The notes beneath the pieces were generated by a model. It was not told where the DNA came from. It made no database searches and worked only from the letters and a program-made list of their open reading frames with translations. The position numbers were made by a program, and so were the translations under genes. This document shows, in pieces, positions 7,625-17,624 of a DNA stretch of 64,000 nucleotides. Origin of the DNA: Bizionia argentinensis JUB59. GTDB taxonomy: Bacteria; Bacteroidota; Bacteroidia; Flavobacteriales; Flavobacteriaceae. Position 1 is the stretch's first letter. Each line of letters begins with the position of its first letter. The stretch is taken from the NCBI RefSeq assembly GCF_000224335.1, contig NZ_AFXZ01000005.1, positions 1-64,000 on the forward strand, written 5' to 3'.

Positions 7625-10600
7625 TTAAAAATCCACCCCTAATGAAAAGGCAAAACGGAAACCATCATCACTATTAAATAACGATATATTGCCGGTAAAA
7701 ACTTCAGCGGCTATAAGCAATAATCCACCACCATAGGAATTATGCCATTTTTCAGAAAAATCATCTTTCAACCAAACACGGCCATAATCTACACCCGTAT
7801 ACACGCCTAAATTAATAGGTAAAATACCGGTTTTTAATTTACTAAACATATAGCGCAAATCGGTTAGTTGATAAAACGAATTTCTTCCTGTAAAACGCTG
7901 GTTTCTAAAACCACGAAGTCCATCACTAGCACCAATAGATGCTGCTTGATAAAACTCATAATTATCGCCTAAATTAAGATGAGCCTTTAACTTGGTTGCT
8001 AAAACCAATTTACCGGTTGGCTCTAAATTATAATCGAAACTCACATCTGGAATGATATAACCAATGCTTTTGGATTTATCTAAATTAGTTCGATACCCCA
8101 ATTTAAGATTAGTTTCAAAACCAACAGATGGATAAGCGGCATGATTTCTATTTTCAAAATGATAGGAAGCATAGGCGCCAACAAAGGAGTTACCACTTTC
8201 TGATAAACTAGACATATAATAATCGCTAATAAATCGGTTTTGAGTTTTTTCCACTTGAATGGTTTCATAGGCTAGACCTAATGTAAAAATTCCATCCAAA
8301 TAGCCTTTATAGATTAAAGAAGGTGCAAAGCGAAAAGTTTGCAACCTAACTCGATTGTAATCTTTTTTGTATAAATTGTAGTTGTCTCTGTTCAAATTAC
8401 GCGTTTCATTTCCATATCCGAAAAAGTTGACACTATAATTTGGACTTGTAAAAACCACATCAAGACCTAGGTTAAAATCGCCAATTATGTGGGCAAATTC
8501 ACCTTTGTAAGATATATCAAAACCATATGTTGCAAAATAATAAGCTGCAGATAATTTATGCTGTGACGTAAATGGATTTCTATCAAAACCATAAACCGTA
8601 TACGTATCTTTTAGCCCTAATTTTATGCCATCATCTGGATTATAACCGATAATGGGAATAAATTGATTCGCATTATTTTTAATTTTTAGATAGTTGTAAG
8701 TATTTATATCATAATTATTAGTCAAGTGCTTTTTACCTTGAACCGTTCTGATCGTATTTTTTTTTGATTTATAATCGTAGAAGTGCGTTTTCTTTCCGTT
8801 TTCAATATTGTAAACGTCATTGTTTTGACCGCCAATTAATCGTAATGTAATATATCTATTGCCTTCGCCATGGACATGAAAAACATCGTCATCATCCAAG
8901 GCATAAATCCAAATTTCTTTTGTTTCGTTTTTAGAATAGGTTCGGTGATGAAATACATCAGCTCTTTTTCCTTTTTTAATTCGATAGGCTATTACTTTTG
9001 TTTCTCCATTAGGCAAACGTTCAATATCAAAATAATCATCTTTATCCGTTCCTTTTACGACTGCTATTTTATTGATGTGTGCAAAATACGTGTCTGAAAT
9101 TTTTTGAAGATTACTGCGTCTTGATTTCAACTTACTTTTGATATCTTCTGCATTTTCACCTTGCAGTTCTTGCGGAACATTTAAGAAAGCTTCCTCAATA
9201 ATTTCGTCCGTTAAATGATTCATTATATGTTTTACTTGCTCATCCCAAACGGTTTTATCTGACTGACTTATTAAAGAAACATCTAAAGGAAATGGTTCTA
9301 AATTAAACCATTTCGGACTTTTTAAATCATCACTGTAGCCTTTTAATAATCGTGCGACCGGAATTAATTTAGATGCAAGATTCAACAAAAGACCATCATT
9401 CATATTAGAAAAAGCCTGATCCCTATCTCGTGGCACTGGAATATAGACCGTTTTGTCATCTTTTTTAGTTTTTGCCCAACGCCATTGATCGTGATGTCGG
9501 TCCCAATCGCCAATTAGCATATCGAATAATCGAGCACGAATGTAAGCAGCTTCATCAATAACTGTATTTTCATCCTTTCGGATTTCTTCTAGCATACCGT
9601 TTGTTCCAACTAATTTATTGGAAAACGCAAAGCTTTCTATATTCCCATGATCATTACCTGCATGCTCTTCAATCATATACAGCTCATCACCAAACGTATC
9701 ATTAAAAGGTTCAATGTTTTTTTGATGGGGCACATAATACAATACAGGATTTGTGTGTAAAACACTAATGGCATCCGAAAGCGTAGCCGTTACAAAAGAG
9801 GCATAAGGATAAGACCCTGTAAACACATGAAAAACCGCTTCCTCGGCAACCGTATTATTAAACTGCCCTTCCACATATTGATCTTTAAAAGCAAAAGCTT
9901 GAATATAATTTAGCGCATTTTTGCGTAAGCCCCGCATTACATATTCACGGCCAGAAGAATCGGCTAAACGCAAAGAATTGGATTGAGTTCCACCACCTTT
10001 TCTAACCGACTTTAAGCCGCCAAAAAGAGTATCTAGCATGACTGTTTTAACTTGGATAGGTGTACTGAACTCCTGGGAATAACGCTCACCCCAAAGAAAT
10101 TTGTAGAAATTACTTTTATCAGTTTCTTCCGGTGTATAAATAGATGCTTTTATAGTTTGAGGTATATTTTCACGATACATTTGAGCTTCTTGTTTCTTGG
10201 CACTATAAACTTCTTTTGAAAACAAAACCGTGTCCTTGTTGGCCGCTACAAAACGTACTTGAGACGAGCCATCATTAAAAACATCTAAACGTGCATAGCC
10301 AGGTTCACTTGAAGAAAACAAGCCATTTCCTACATTTCTAGTAGCTGAAGATTTTGAACCCGATCCACTAATTATTTGCACTAAATTATCCTGCACCAAA
10401 TACTGTAAATTATGATCGTGACCAGAAACAAAAATAACACGCTCATTTTCTTGAGCCAATGTTATAATGCGTTTTCTAAATTCATTATAACTTTTATTCT
10501 GAATATCTTCCGGACTTATGCCTGTCGTTTTTCTTAATATATTTTTCAATGTTCCTAAAACCGGAAGTGGCTTCATGTGGTCCATAAAAGTATATTGTCC

Positions 10601-11299
10601 ACCATGTGGTCCGTTAGTAAAAACGGGATGATGCATGGCAACAATGGTTGTTTTGCCACGTGCTTTTTTTATGCGACTTTCAAATTCTTCTAGAAAAGCT
10701 TCGCGTGTTTTAATTTCGCAATCATCATTAATAGTTGGATGCTTATTCCAATTGGTCATGTACCATTTAGCATCTACAAGAATTAATTCAATATTATCTG
10801 TTATGGTTTTGTTATCAATAGGACATCCCTTTTTCGGTAAAAACGTATTTTTCCCTAAAGCATTCGTTATATAATCCTGTTGCCGTTTTAAACCAATTAA
10901 TCCATCGGAATACCAATCGTGATTTCCTGGTAAGAAGATAGGTTTTCCTTCAAAATCTTTAACGGATTCAATCTGTACATCTAATTGATGTTTGGCAAAA
11001 GCATAACTTTTTTCGGTTTTTTCTGGCAAACCTCTAGGATAAATATTATCACCTAAAAAAAAGGCTGAACTATTAGTATCTGCCAACTTTAAAGCATCTT
11101 CAAACGCTTGTAGCGCATCGGTTTTGGTTCCTATTGGTGAATTCCCAGCATCACCAATAAGATAAAAGCTATACTCGATAGACTTATCTGTTTCTTGCAA
11201 TGGAATGTATGGCTCTTTATACTGCGTTTTAAAAGTAGCACAACCCAAAAAGATTGTTAGAAAAAGAAAGCTAAAAACTAATCTATAACTTATATTCAT
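7625..11299 (-). CDS. Metallophosphoesterase fused to a kinase-like region and an outer-membrane beta-barrel
   Basis: 1224 aa. The N terminus is a lipoprotein-like signal ending FLGC. Residues about 45-330 are a calcineurin-type phosphoesterase with all metal motifs: GDAGN, GDNIYPRG, PGNHDW, MHHPVFTNGPHGG and SGHDHN. The middle (about 420-780) contains GDWDRHHDQWRW followed by PRDRDQAF, which resembles the catalytic and metal-binding motifs of PI4K/FAM20-like kinases; this is my inference. The C-terminal part (about 880-1224) alternates polar and hydrophobic residues and ends in Phe, as in BamA-like barrels. The phosphoesterase would be surface or periplasmic and tethered to the outer membrane. 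The neighbouring genes give no functional hint. Confidence 0.8.
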   Translation of the reverse strand: MNISYRLVFSFLFLTIFLGCATFKTQYKEPYIPLQETDKSIEYSFYLIGDAGNSPIGTKTDALQAFEDALKLADTNSSAFFLGDNIYPRGLPEKTEKSYAFAKHQLDVQIESVKDFEGKPIFLPGNHDWYSDGLIGLKRQQDYITNALGKNTFLPKKGCPIDNKTITDNIELILVDAKWYMTNWNKHPTINDDCEIKTREAFLEEFESRIKKARGKTTIVAMHHPVFTNGPHGGQYTFMDHMKPLPVLGTLKNILRKTTGISPEDIQNKSYNEFRKRIITLAQENERVIFVSGHDHNLQYLVQDNLVQIISGSGSKSSATRNVGNGLFSSSEPGYARLDVFNDGSSQVRFVAANKDTVLFSKEVYSAKKQEAQMYRENIPQTIKASIYTPEETDKSNFYKFLWGERYSQEFSTPIQVKTVMLDTLFGGLKSVRKGGGTQSNSLRLADSSGREYVMRGLRKNALNYIQAFAFKDQYVEGQFNNTVAEEAVFHVFTGSYPYASFVTATLSDAISVLHTNPVLYYVPHQKNIEPFNDTFGDELYMIEEHAGNDHGNIESFAFSNKLVGTNGMLEEIRKDENTVIDEAAYIRARLFDMLIGDWDRHHDQWRWAKTKKDDKTVYIPVPRDRDQAFSNMNDGLLLNLASKLIPVARLLKGYSDDLKSPKWFNLEPFPLDVSLISQSDKTVWDEQVKHIMNHLTDEIIEEAFLNVPQELQGENAEDIKSKLKSRRSNLQKISDTYFAHINKIAVVKGTDKDDYFDIERLPNGETKVIAYRIKKGKRADVFHHRTYSKNETKEIWIYALDDDDVFHVHGEGNRYITLRLIGGQNNDVYNIENGKKTHFYDYKSKKNTIRTVQGKKHLTNNYDINTYNYLKIKNNANQFIPIIGYNPDDGIKLGLKDTYTVYGFDRNPFTSQHKLSAAYYFATYGFDISYKGEFAHIIGDFNLGLDVVFTSPNYSVNFFGYGNETRNLNRDNYNLYKKDYNRVRLQTFRFAPSLIYKGYLDGIFTLGLAYETIQVEKTQNRFISDYYMSSLSESGNSFVGAYASYHFENRNHAAYPSVGFETNLKLGYRTNLDKSKSIGYIIPDVSFDYNLEPTGKLVLATKLKAHLNLGDNYEFYQAASIGASDGLRGFRNQRFTGRNSFYQLTDLRYMFSKLKTGILPINLGVYTGVDYGRVWLKDDFSEKWHNSYGGGLLLIAAEVFTGNISLFNSDDGFRFAFSLGVDF

Positions 11300-11341
11300 T
11301 GTAATTACTAGTATCCATTTTTTTTAAAATTAAAATAACAC

Positions 11342-12280
11342 TTATTTCTCCCAAAGACTATCAGTGAAATAATGCTTGCAGTCTAGAAAATGATGCTTAC
11401 TTTGAAATCCTGAAATCATTGCCAGTTTATCAACTTCAGAAAGACTATACTTACGAGATAATTCGGTCCAAATCAATTCATTTTGTTCAAATTCAATCGT
11501 TTTATTCAATTCTTTAATCAAAACCGTCTGCTTTTTTAAACTAACCAAATAGCTTTTTACACGGCCCGTATCAGGATCATAATAGCAGTAGAAATCAAAA
11601 TCATCAATTTTAAAATCGGCATTTAATTCCCTATTTATTCGAATTAATAAATTGAGATTAAAACGCTTGGTAATGCCTTGCTGATCATCATAAGCTTTTC
11701 GAATTGTTATAGGGCTTTTCCTTAAATCCAAGCCAATAAGCAGCTTATCGCCTGTATTCATTACTTTATTGAACAGTCTTAATAAATTAATAGCATCCAC
11801 CTTTAAATAATTACCAATATTACTTCCTAAAAAGAGTAATAAATTGGGCGTATTAGATTCTGACATGTCTTTTAAAATATCAAAATAATCACCTACTTGT
11901 GGTTTTATAGATAAATTGGGCAAACGCTCCATTAATTTTTCTGAAAGCATTTTAAGAGCTTCTTCCGAAATATCAATAGGCATATAATTAAAATCGATGT
12001 TTTCGTTTACCAGGTATTCCAACAACTTAAATGTTTTAAAACCATCACCCGCACCTAATTCCAGAATATTAAAAGGTTTATCAAACTTTAAAGCTTCAAC
12101 GATTTGTTTCGCCTGAAGTGATAAAATTTCAAATTCAGAATCGGTTAAATAATAGTCCGGCATATTCATTATTTCCTGAAAAATGCGACTACCATTAGTG
12201 TCGTAAAAATATTTAGAAGATAAGTGCTTCTCTTTAGCTGTTAAGCCTTCTAATACGTCTTTTGCAAAAGTTTTATTCAT
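11342..12280 (-). CDS. egtD: L-histidine N-alpha-methyltransferase (EgtD)
   Basis: 312 aa, the usual EgtD length. The SAM-binding glycine motif is NILELGAGDGFKT, with LLFLGSNIGNY and DKLLIGLDLRKSP as further family signatures. EgtD trimethylates histidine to hercynine, the first step towards ergothioneine. The gene starts one base after the stop of egtB on the same strand, so the two form an operon. No EgtA, EgtC or EgtE is in the window. The end product is therefore inferred from family membership and could be another thiohistidine. Confidence 0.9.
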   Translation of the reverse strand: MNKTFAKDVLEGLTAKEKHLSSKYFYDTNGSRIFQEIMNMPDYYLTDSEFEILSLQAKQIVEALKFDKPFNILELGAGDGFKTFKLLEYLVNENIDFNYMPIDISEEALKMLSEKLMERLPNLSIKPQVGDYFDILKDMSESNTPNLLLFLGSNIGNYLKVDAINLLRLFNKVMNTGDKLLIGLDLRKSPITIRKAYDDQQGITKRFNLNLLIRINRELNADFKIDDFDFYCYYDPDTGRVKSYLVSLKKQTVLIKELNKTIEFEQNELIWTELSRKYSLSEVDKLAMISGFQSKHHFLDCKHYFTDSLWEK

Positions 12281-12281
12281 C

Positions 12282-13427
12282 TTATTTTACGAGTCTTAAA
12301 CCAGAAAACTGCCACCTCAAATCTGGATGAAAGAAATTCCGATACGTATTTCTACTATGATTATTTACCGTGGCAACCGAGGCGCCGCGAAGCACCATTT
12401 GATTAATCATGAATTTACCATTATACTCCCCTAAAGCCCCTGGCGCTTTAGTAAAATTAGGATATGGCAGATAAGCACTGTTGGTCCATTCCCATAATTG
12501 TCCGTAATTCAAATTTTTAGATGCCACTTCCCATTCAAATTCTGTTGGCAAGCGCATCTGTTTCCATTCTGCAAAGGCAAAAGCTTCATAGAAACTAATA
12601 TGGGCTGCGGGTTTAGTCTTTTCAACAGCCACAAAGCCGTCTAATGTATAATAATGCCAAACACCATCAACTTCATGCCAATAAAGAGGCGACTGAATAT
12701 TGTTTTGTTGAATAAAATCCCAGCCTTCAGCATGCCATAAATTAAAATCTTGGTAACCGCCAGCTTCTATAAATTCTAAATATTCGCCATTAGTAACCAG
12801 CTGATCACTTATTTCATAATCATGAAGAAATACTTGATGCTTTCCGAGCTCATTATCATAACAAAACCCTTCCTCTTTATGACCAATTTCATAAAGTCCT
12901 TCGGGAATTTTAATGAATTTAGCAGGCGTAGAAATAGATTTTAATGCGATGCTGTTTTCAATGGTTGGAAATGTAGGCTGATTGCCTAAAATGTAGGTGA
13001 TATCATAATAAAACAACTCTTGATGTTGTTGTTCATGATTTATGCCTAACTCTATAATAGTATTTGCTTCTTGTGAAGGGTTGTTATTTAAAAACGCCAT
13101 CATTTTCTCGTCTACATAAGCGCGATATTCATAAACTTCATCAACAGTTGGCCGCGTCATTAAACCCCGATTTGGTCGTAACACACGTTTTCCTGCATTG
13201 TTATAATAACTATTAAATAAGTAGGCAAAATCATCATTAAAAACCTGATAATCTTTTACAAACTGCAGCAATACAAATTGCTCAAAAAACCAAGTAGAAT
13301 GTGCTAAATGCCATTTTGGAGGCGATACAAACACAGCAGGTTGCACCGAATAATCTTCGGTTTTAAGAGGTTTACAAATTTCTAAAAACCGATTCCTAGT
13401 ATATTGATATTGCTCTTTTAAAGTCAT
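12282..13427 (-). CDS. egtB: Ergothioneine-type sulfoxide synthase (EgtB)
   Basis: 381 aa. The N-terminal DinB-like helical bundle carries the iron-binding histidines in WHLAHSTWFFEQF (near residue 41) and the HxxxHxE motif NHEQQHQELFYYD (near residue 134). The C-terminal half is an FGE/sulfatase-modifying fold (RLPTEFEWE, WEWTNSAY, RNFFHPDLRWQFSGLRLV). Enzymes of this type join a thiol to hercynine using O2 and non-haem iron. The thiol donor (gamma-Glu-Cys or Cys) cannot be told from sequence. It abuts egtD and the hydrolase-OsmC gene with no gap. Confidence 0.88.
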   Translation of the reverse strand: MTLKEQYQYTRNRFLEICKPLKTEDYSVQPAVFVSPPKWHLAHSTWFFEQFVLLQFVKDYQVFNDDFAYLFNSYYNNAGKRVLRPNRGLMTRPTVDEVYEYRAYVDEKMMAFLNNNPSQEANTIIELGINHEQQHQELFYYDITYILGNQPTFPTIENSIALKSISTPAKFIKIPEGLYEIGHKEEGFCYDNELGKHQVFLHDYEISDQLVTNGEYLEFIEAGGYQDFNLWHAEGWDFIQQNNIQSPLYWHEVDGVWHYYTLDGFVAVEKTKPAAHISFYEAFAFAEWKQMRLPTEFEWEVASKNLNYGQLWEWTNSAYLPYPNFTKAPGALGEYNGKFMINQMVLRGASVATVNNHSRNTYRNFFHPDLRWQFSGLRLVK

Positions 13428-14645
13428 TTAAATGATTTCCGTTTCTATAATAATTTCGCTTTGCAAAGTCCTATGAACGGGACATTTTGAGGCGATTTCT
13501 TTGAGTCGTTCTTTTTGAGAATCGTCTAAATCACCCACAAATTTTAAGCGTTTTTGTAAATGATCCATGCGTTTGGGCTTCTCAACATCCGGCATTAAAT
13601 CATCACTATGTTTTTTCGAATATGTAATATAAGCAAAAACTTCTTGCAAAGCCCACTTCTTGCGTTCGGCATATAATTTTAAAGTCATCACCGTACAAGC
13701 TGCTAACCCTGCACTTAAGTAATCGTAAGGTGAAGGCCCGAAGTCATCACCGCCTACAGATTTGGGTTCATCAGCCACTAAATGGTGATTTTTCGTTTGA
13801 ATGGAAGTTGTGAAATTATCTTCTTTTAAATTTAAATGTGCGACTAATTGTTCGCCATCAATATCTAAAATAGTATTTTCTTGAGGTGCAAAATAACGCT
13901 GAACCCAAGTACCAATAATATTCCCAACATAAACGCTGTCCTTGGAATTAGATAATAAGTGATTTGCATCATCCAAGCTGACAAAACTTTTAGGATGATG
14001 TGCGTTTAGATAAAGTTTTTCGGCATTTTCTATACCAACAATATTATCCATGGGCGCATGCATAATAAGTAAAGGTTTACGCAAGTTTTTAGTGATTTCA
14101 GGTAAATCAGTTTTGCTGAAATCATCGATAAATTCCTGATTAATTTTAAATGGCCGACCACCAATATTCACCTCAACATCGCCTTTTTCTTTAACTGCAT
14201 CAAAACCATGGGAAAATAATTTAGTAACATGACCAACAGTTGCAGGAGCTCCAATAGTTGTAACCGCTTTTATATTATCCAATTTGGAAGCGGCAGCAAT
14301 TACGGCTGCACCGCCAAGTGAATGTCCAACCAATAAACTCGGCGCTTGGTAATTTTCTTCCATATAATTATTTACAGCTATCAAGTCGGAAACATTAGCC
14401 GAAAAATGGCTTTCTGCAAATTCGCCTTCACTCATTCCCAATCCTGTAAAGTCAAAACGTACTACACCAAATCCATGCTTGGTTAAAGCGCGACTAATAT
14501 GCTTAACGGCACTCGAAGAACTGGTACAAGTAAAACAGTGCGCAAAAATGGCGTAATAACTTGGCTTCTGATTAGCCGGCAGCTCTAAATATGCGCGTAA
14601 TTCATGGCCTTTTTCGTTCTGAATTTGAAGTTTGGTACTTTTCAT
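13428..14645 (-). CDS. Alpha/beta hydrolase - OsmC fusion
   Basis: 405 aa, two domains. Residues about 1-250 are an alpha/beta hydrolase with the nucleophile Ser in LVGHSLGGAAVIAA and an oxyanion His-Cys region near residue 35. Residues about 265-405 are an OsmC/Ohr-type domain with the two redox cysteines in SAGLAACTVMTLKLYAERK and SKCPVHRTLQSE. OsmC domains reduce organic hydroperoxides. The stop is directly followed by the egtB start, and two methionine sulfoxide reductases and SelO lie upstream, so an oxidative-damage role fits. The hydrolase substrate is unknown. Confidence 0.88.
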   Translation of the reverse strand: MKSTKLQIQNEKGHELRAYLELPANQKPSYYAIFAHCFTCTSSSSAVKHISRALTKHGFGVVRFDFTGLGMSEGEFAESHFSANVSDLIAVNNYMEENYQAPSLLVGHSLGGAAVIAAASKLDNIKAVTTIGAPATVGHVTKLFSHGFDAVKEKGDVEVNIGGRPFKINQEFIDDFSKTDLPEITKNLRKPLLIMHAPMDNIVGIENAEKLYLNAHHPKSFVSLDDANHLLSNSKDSVYVGNIIGTWVQRYFAPQENTILDIDGEQLVAHLNLKEDNFTTSIQTKNHHLVADEPKSVGGDDFGPSPYDYLSAGLAACTVMTLKLYAERKKWALQEVFAYITYSKKHSDDLMPDVEKPKRMDHLQKRLKFVGDLDDSQKERLKEIASKCPVHRTLQSEIIIETEII

Positions 14646-14696
14646 TAACTAATCTGTTTTTAATTTATGATAATTACTATCAACTAAAAATTATTC

Positions 14697-15191
14697 CTAT
14701 AGAAAACTCTTACTAAAACGCTCAAAGTGACACGTATAACCATCTGGCTTTCTTTCCAAATAATCTTGATGCTCTGGTTCTGCTGGCCAAAATTTCGTGA
14801 ACGGCTCCAAAGTCGTCACGGCATCTGCTTCCCATTTATTCGAGTCGTTTACTATTTTAATAACGTCTTCAGACGCCTGTTTTTCTTCTTCATTTTGAAA
14901 AAATATAGTCGATCGGTAACTCGACCCTAGATCATTTCCTTGTCTATCCATTGTTGTTGGATTGTGAATACGGAAAAAATAATCTAGAATATGTTTGAAA
15001 GACGTTTCATCTGGATTATAGGTGATTTCAATTCCTTCGGCATGACCAGGATGATTTTTATAGGTTGGATTGTCGTTTTCGCCACCTAAATAACCGACTT
15101 CGGTATCTGTAATTCCTTTTTGTTTTCGGAATAAATCTTCCATTCCCCAGAAACAACCGCCTGCTATATATGCTTTTTTGTATGTGCTCAT
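14697..15191 (-). CDS. msrA: Peptide-methionine (S)-S-oxide reductase MsrA, copy 1
   Basis: 164 aa, compact MsrA. The catalytic Cys is in [16 protein letters not shown] near residue 13, followed by the family blocks [24 protein letters not shown] and [12 protein letters not shown]. It reduces S-methionine sulfoxide using thioredoxin. No signal peptide, so cytoplasmic. This copy differs clearly from the second MsrA at 17073, which has GCFWC in place of GCFWG and a longer C terminus. It lies between the OsmC fusion and SelO genes. Confidence 0.95.
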   Translation of the reverse strand: MSTYKKAYIAGGCFWGMEDLFRKQKGITDTEVGYLGGENDNPTYKNHPGHAEGIEITYNPDETSFKHILDYFFRIHNPTTMDRQGNDLGSSYRSTIFFQNEEEKQASEDVIKIVNDSNKWEADAVTTLEPFTKFWPAEPEHQDYLERKPDGYTCHFERFSKSFL

Positions 15192-15260
15192 TTTTATTAT
15201 TTTATCTCTTAATAATTTTAATAATCTATTCTTGTAATGGTTTATATTTTCTGAATTCTT

Positions 15261-16835
15261 TTATGAACTACAGGATAACATGGAGCATCCTGCTTTATGC
15301 TTCGCCCAATCTGGCCGTTTAGCAAACCATTTTTCATATTTTGGTTGCTCGGTATATGGCTGTTTTAATAACTGATACAACTCATCAATTAATCTATAAT
15401 CTCCTTTATCAGCATCATCAATAGCCAATTGCGACATATAATTTCGCAATACGTATTTTGGATTTATCGTATTCATTTGTATTCTTCTATCTGCATCCGA
15501 AAGCGTTTCATTTTGTAAACGTTTGGCATATCTTTGAAACCACTCATTCCATTCCTGACGAATTTTATCTGAAATTTCTGTTGGCACATAAAATGCATCA
15601 GCAACAATTTTCAAACCTTCAGATGGATTTTCTTTATTAAAGCGACTTAAATTTCTAAAGAAAATAGTCATATCTGTTTCCGATAACTGCAAATTATCCT
15701 CTAAATCCTGAATCAACAATTTATCCAATTCATCTTCATTTTCCAGACCTAATTTGGAACGCATCATCTTTAAGGATTCTACATCGAAATCTGTTTTATA
15801 TTGATTCAATACCGTTTCTAAAGGCTCTGCATCTTCAATTAATGGATATAAAGCGTTTGCTAATTGATATAAATTCCACAGCCCCATATTCGGTTGGTTC
15901 CCGTAACGGTAGCGTTTATGCTGAATATCTGTTGTGTTTGGTGTCCAACCATAACTAAAATCTTCCAACCAGCCATAAGGCCCATAATCGATGGTTAAAC
16001 CGAGAATTGACATATTATCTGTATTCATAACACCATGAACAAAACCTACCCGTTGCCAATGAATAATCATTTCTAAAGTTCGCTGGGATACTTCGGCAAA
16101 AAACTGAATATAGGTTTCTTTTGAAGGTGCTCCCAAACGTGAAAAATGATGTTTTATGGTATAATCAACTAATGTTTTAAGTGATTCAACATCTTGTCTT
16201 GAAGAAAAAATTTCATAACTACCAAAACGTAAAAAGCTTGGTGATATGCGACTTACAACAGCACCTTTTTCGTAGGCCGAATTACCATCATACAACATAT
16301 CACGAAGTACGTTATCGCCGGTTATTGCTATACTTAAAGCGCGTGTAGTTGGCACACCTAAATGGTACATGGCTTCACTACACAAATACTCCCGAACAGA
16401 TGAGCGCAAGACCGCCAGGCCATCGCCACTTCTTGAATACGGTGTTTCTCCTGCCCCTTTTAATTGTAAGACCCAGCTTTTGTTATCGTGTTCTATTTCG
16501 AATAAATTAATAGCGCGACCATCACCTAACTGTCCTGCCCAATTACCAAATTGATGTCCGCCATAACACATGGCGTACGGTTTCGTGTTTTCTAAAACTG
16601 TATTTCCAGTAAAAACATTTAAAAAATGCTCTGAATGACTATCAGCTTCGCTTAATCCCAAATTAGTCAGCATCTCATCTGAAACATGCAATAATTCAGG
16701 TTTAGCTGTTTTTTTAGGCTCTACATAAGAAAAACAAGCTTTTAAAACCTGTCTTCTAGAATTTTCTAAAATTGGGTCTGCTGGCAATTCTTTAATAAAT
16801 CTATCTTTTATATTAAACTTTATTTGTTTCGTCAT
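15261..16835 (-). CDS. selO: SelO/YdiU protein adenylyltransferase
   Basis: 524 aa, full length for the family. Pseudokinase-fold signatures are YGGHQFGNWAGQLGDGRAI, QLKGAGETPYSRSGDGLAVLRSS and VHGVMNTDNMSILGLTIDYGP. SelO proteins transfer AMP to Ser/Thr/Tyr and are linked to redox homeostasis. The C terminus reads CSMLSCSS; the antepenultimate Cys is where vertebrate SELENOO carries selenocysteine, so this is the usual bacterial Cys form. Position between two MsrA genes supports a redox role. Confidence 0.92.
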   Translation of the reverse strand: MTKQIKFNIKDRFIKELPADPILENSRRQVLKACFSYVEPKKTAKPELLHVSDEMLTNLGLSEADSHSEHFLNVFTGNTVLENTKPYAMCYGGHQFGNWAGQLGDGRAINLFEIEHDNKSWVLQLKGAGETPYSRSGDGLAVLRSSVREYLCSEAMYHLGVPTTRALSIAITGDNVLRDMLYDGNSAYEKGAVVSRISPSFLRFGSYEIFSSRQDVESLKTLVDYTIKHHFSRLGAPSKETYIQFFAEVSQRTLEMIIHWQRVGFVHGVMNTDNMSILGLTIDYGPYGWLEDFSYGWTPNTTDIQHKRYRYGNQPNMGLWNLYQLANALYPLIEDAEPLETVLNQYKTDFDVESLKMMRSKLGLENEDELDKLLIQDLEDNLQLSETDMTIFFRNLSRFNKENPSEGLKIVADAFYVPTEISDKIRQEWNEWFQRYAKRLQNETLSDADRRIQMNTINPKYVLRNYMSQLAIDDADKGDYRLIDELYQLLKQPYTEQPKYEKWFAKRPDWAKHKAGCSMLSCSS

Positions 16836-17072
16836 TATAATAATTCCTTGTCATTTGATTTTCGAAAACCGACTATAATTTTCTGAATTAATAGAAAACA
16901 CAAAATACGATTTGGGTATAAGTTACATAATTATTGATAAAAACTCGCGTCCTTTAACACTTCCTAAAACCTATAATTTAAAATTGTAAATTTTACACAA
17001 AACGAATAAAATTCTGTTTCACTATAACTAACGTACTACAGAAATAAGGTTTCTTCATAGCATTCTGCTTTC

Positions 17073-17615
17073 TTATTTTAACTTTTTGGCAAAATGCTTT
17101 TTCAACTGCTTTAGTTTTGGTGAAATTATAGTTGTACAATATGCCGCTTCAGGATTCTTGTTGTAATAATCCTGATGGTAAACTTCTGCTTCATGAAATA
17201 TTTTCACAGGTTTTATTTCTGTCTTGATGGGTTTTTCATTAAAACCTTCCAATTCAGCAATAAACGTTTCAGCAATTTCCTTTTGAGTGTCGTTATGATA
17301 AAAAATTACGGATCGGTATTGCGAACCATAAGGACCTAAATTCTTATCGGCATTAGAAATTGTAGCATCGTGACTCGCCATAAAAACGCCTAATAATTCG
17401 ACATAAGAAATAATAGCGTCGTTAAATGTAATTTGAACAACTTCGGCATGCCCAGTTAAACCAGAACTCACCTCTCGATAAGTTGGCGTTCCTGGAACGT
17501 TACCTCCCATATATCCAGTCTGCAGTTTTTGAACACCTTTAAACTGATTAAAAACGGCTTCAACACACCAAAAACAACCACCACCAACGGTCATTATATG
17601 TAAATTATCATGCAT
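17073..17615 (-). CDS. msrA: Peptide-methionine (S)-S-oxide reductase MsrA, copy 2
   Basis: 180 aa. The catalytic motif is GGGCFWCVEAVFNQFKGV, with two cysteines two residues apart, then GYMGGNVPGTPTYREVSSG and HAEVVQ. The C-terminal stretch has an extra Cys (EAAYCTTIISPK) that could act as resolving residue. It starts nine bases after the stop of msrB on the same strand, so the two stereospecific reductases are co-expressed. Distinct from the MsrA at 14697. Confidence 0.95.
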   Translation of the reverse strand: MHDNLHIMTVGGGCFWCVEAVFNQFKGVQKLQTGYMGGNVPGTPTYREVSSGLTGHAEVVQITFNDAIISYVELLGVFMASHDATISNADKNLGPYGSQYRSVIFYHNDTQKEIAETFIAELEGFNEKPIKTEIKPVKIFHEAEVYHQDYYNKNPEAAYCTTIISPKLKQLKKHFAKKLK

Positions 17616-17624
17616 GTTTAACGT

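Noticed and set aside
8080-8268. Small frames inside the phosphoesterase gene
   Set aside because: They lie in other frames of a confidently coding gene and have no signals of their own.
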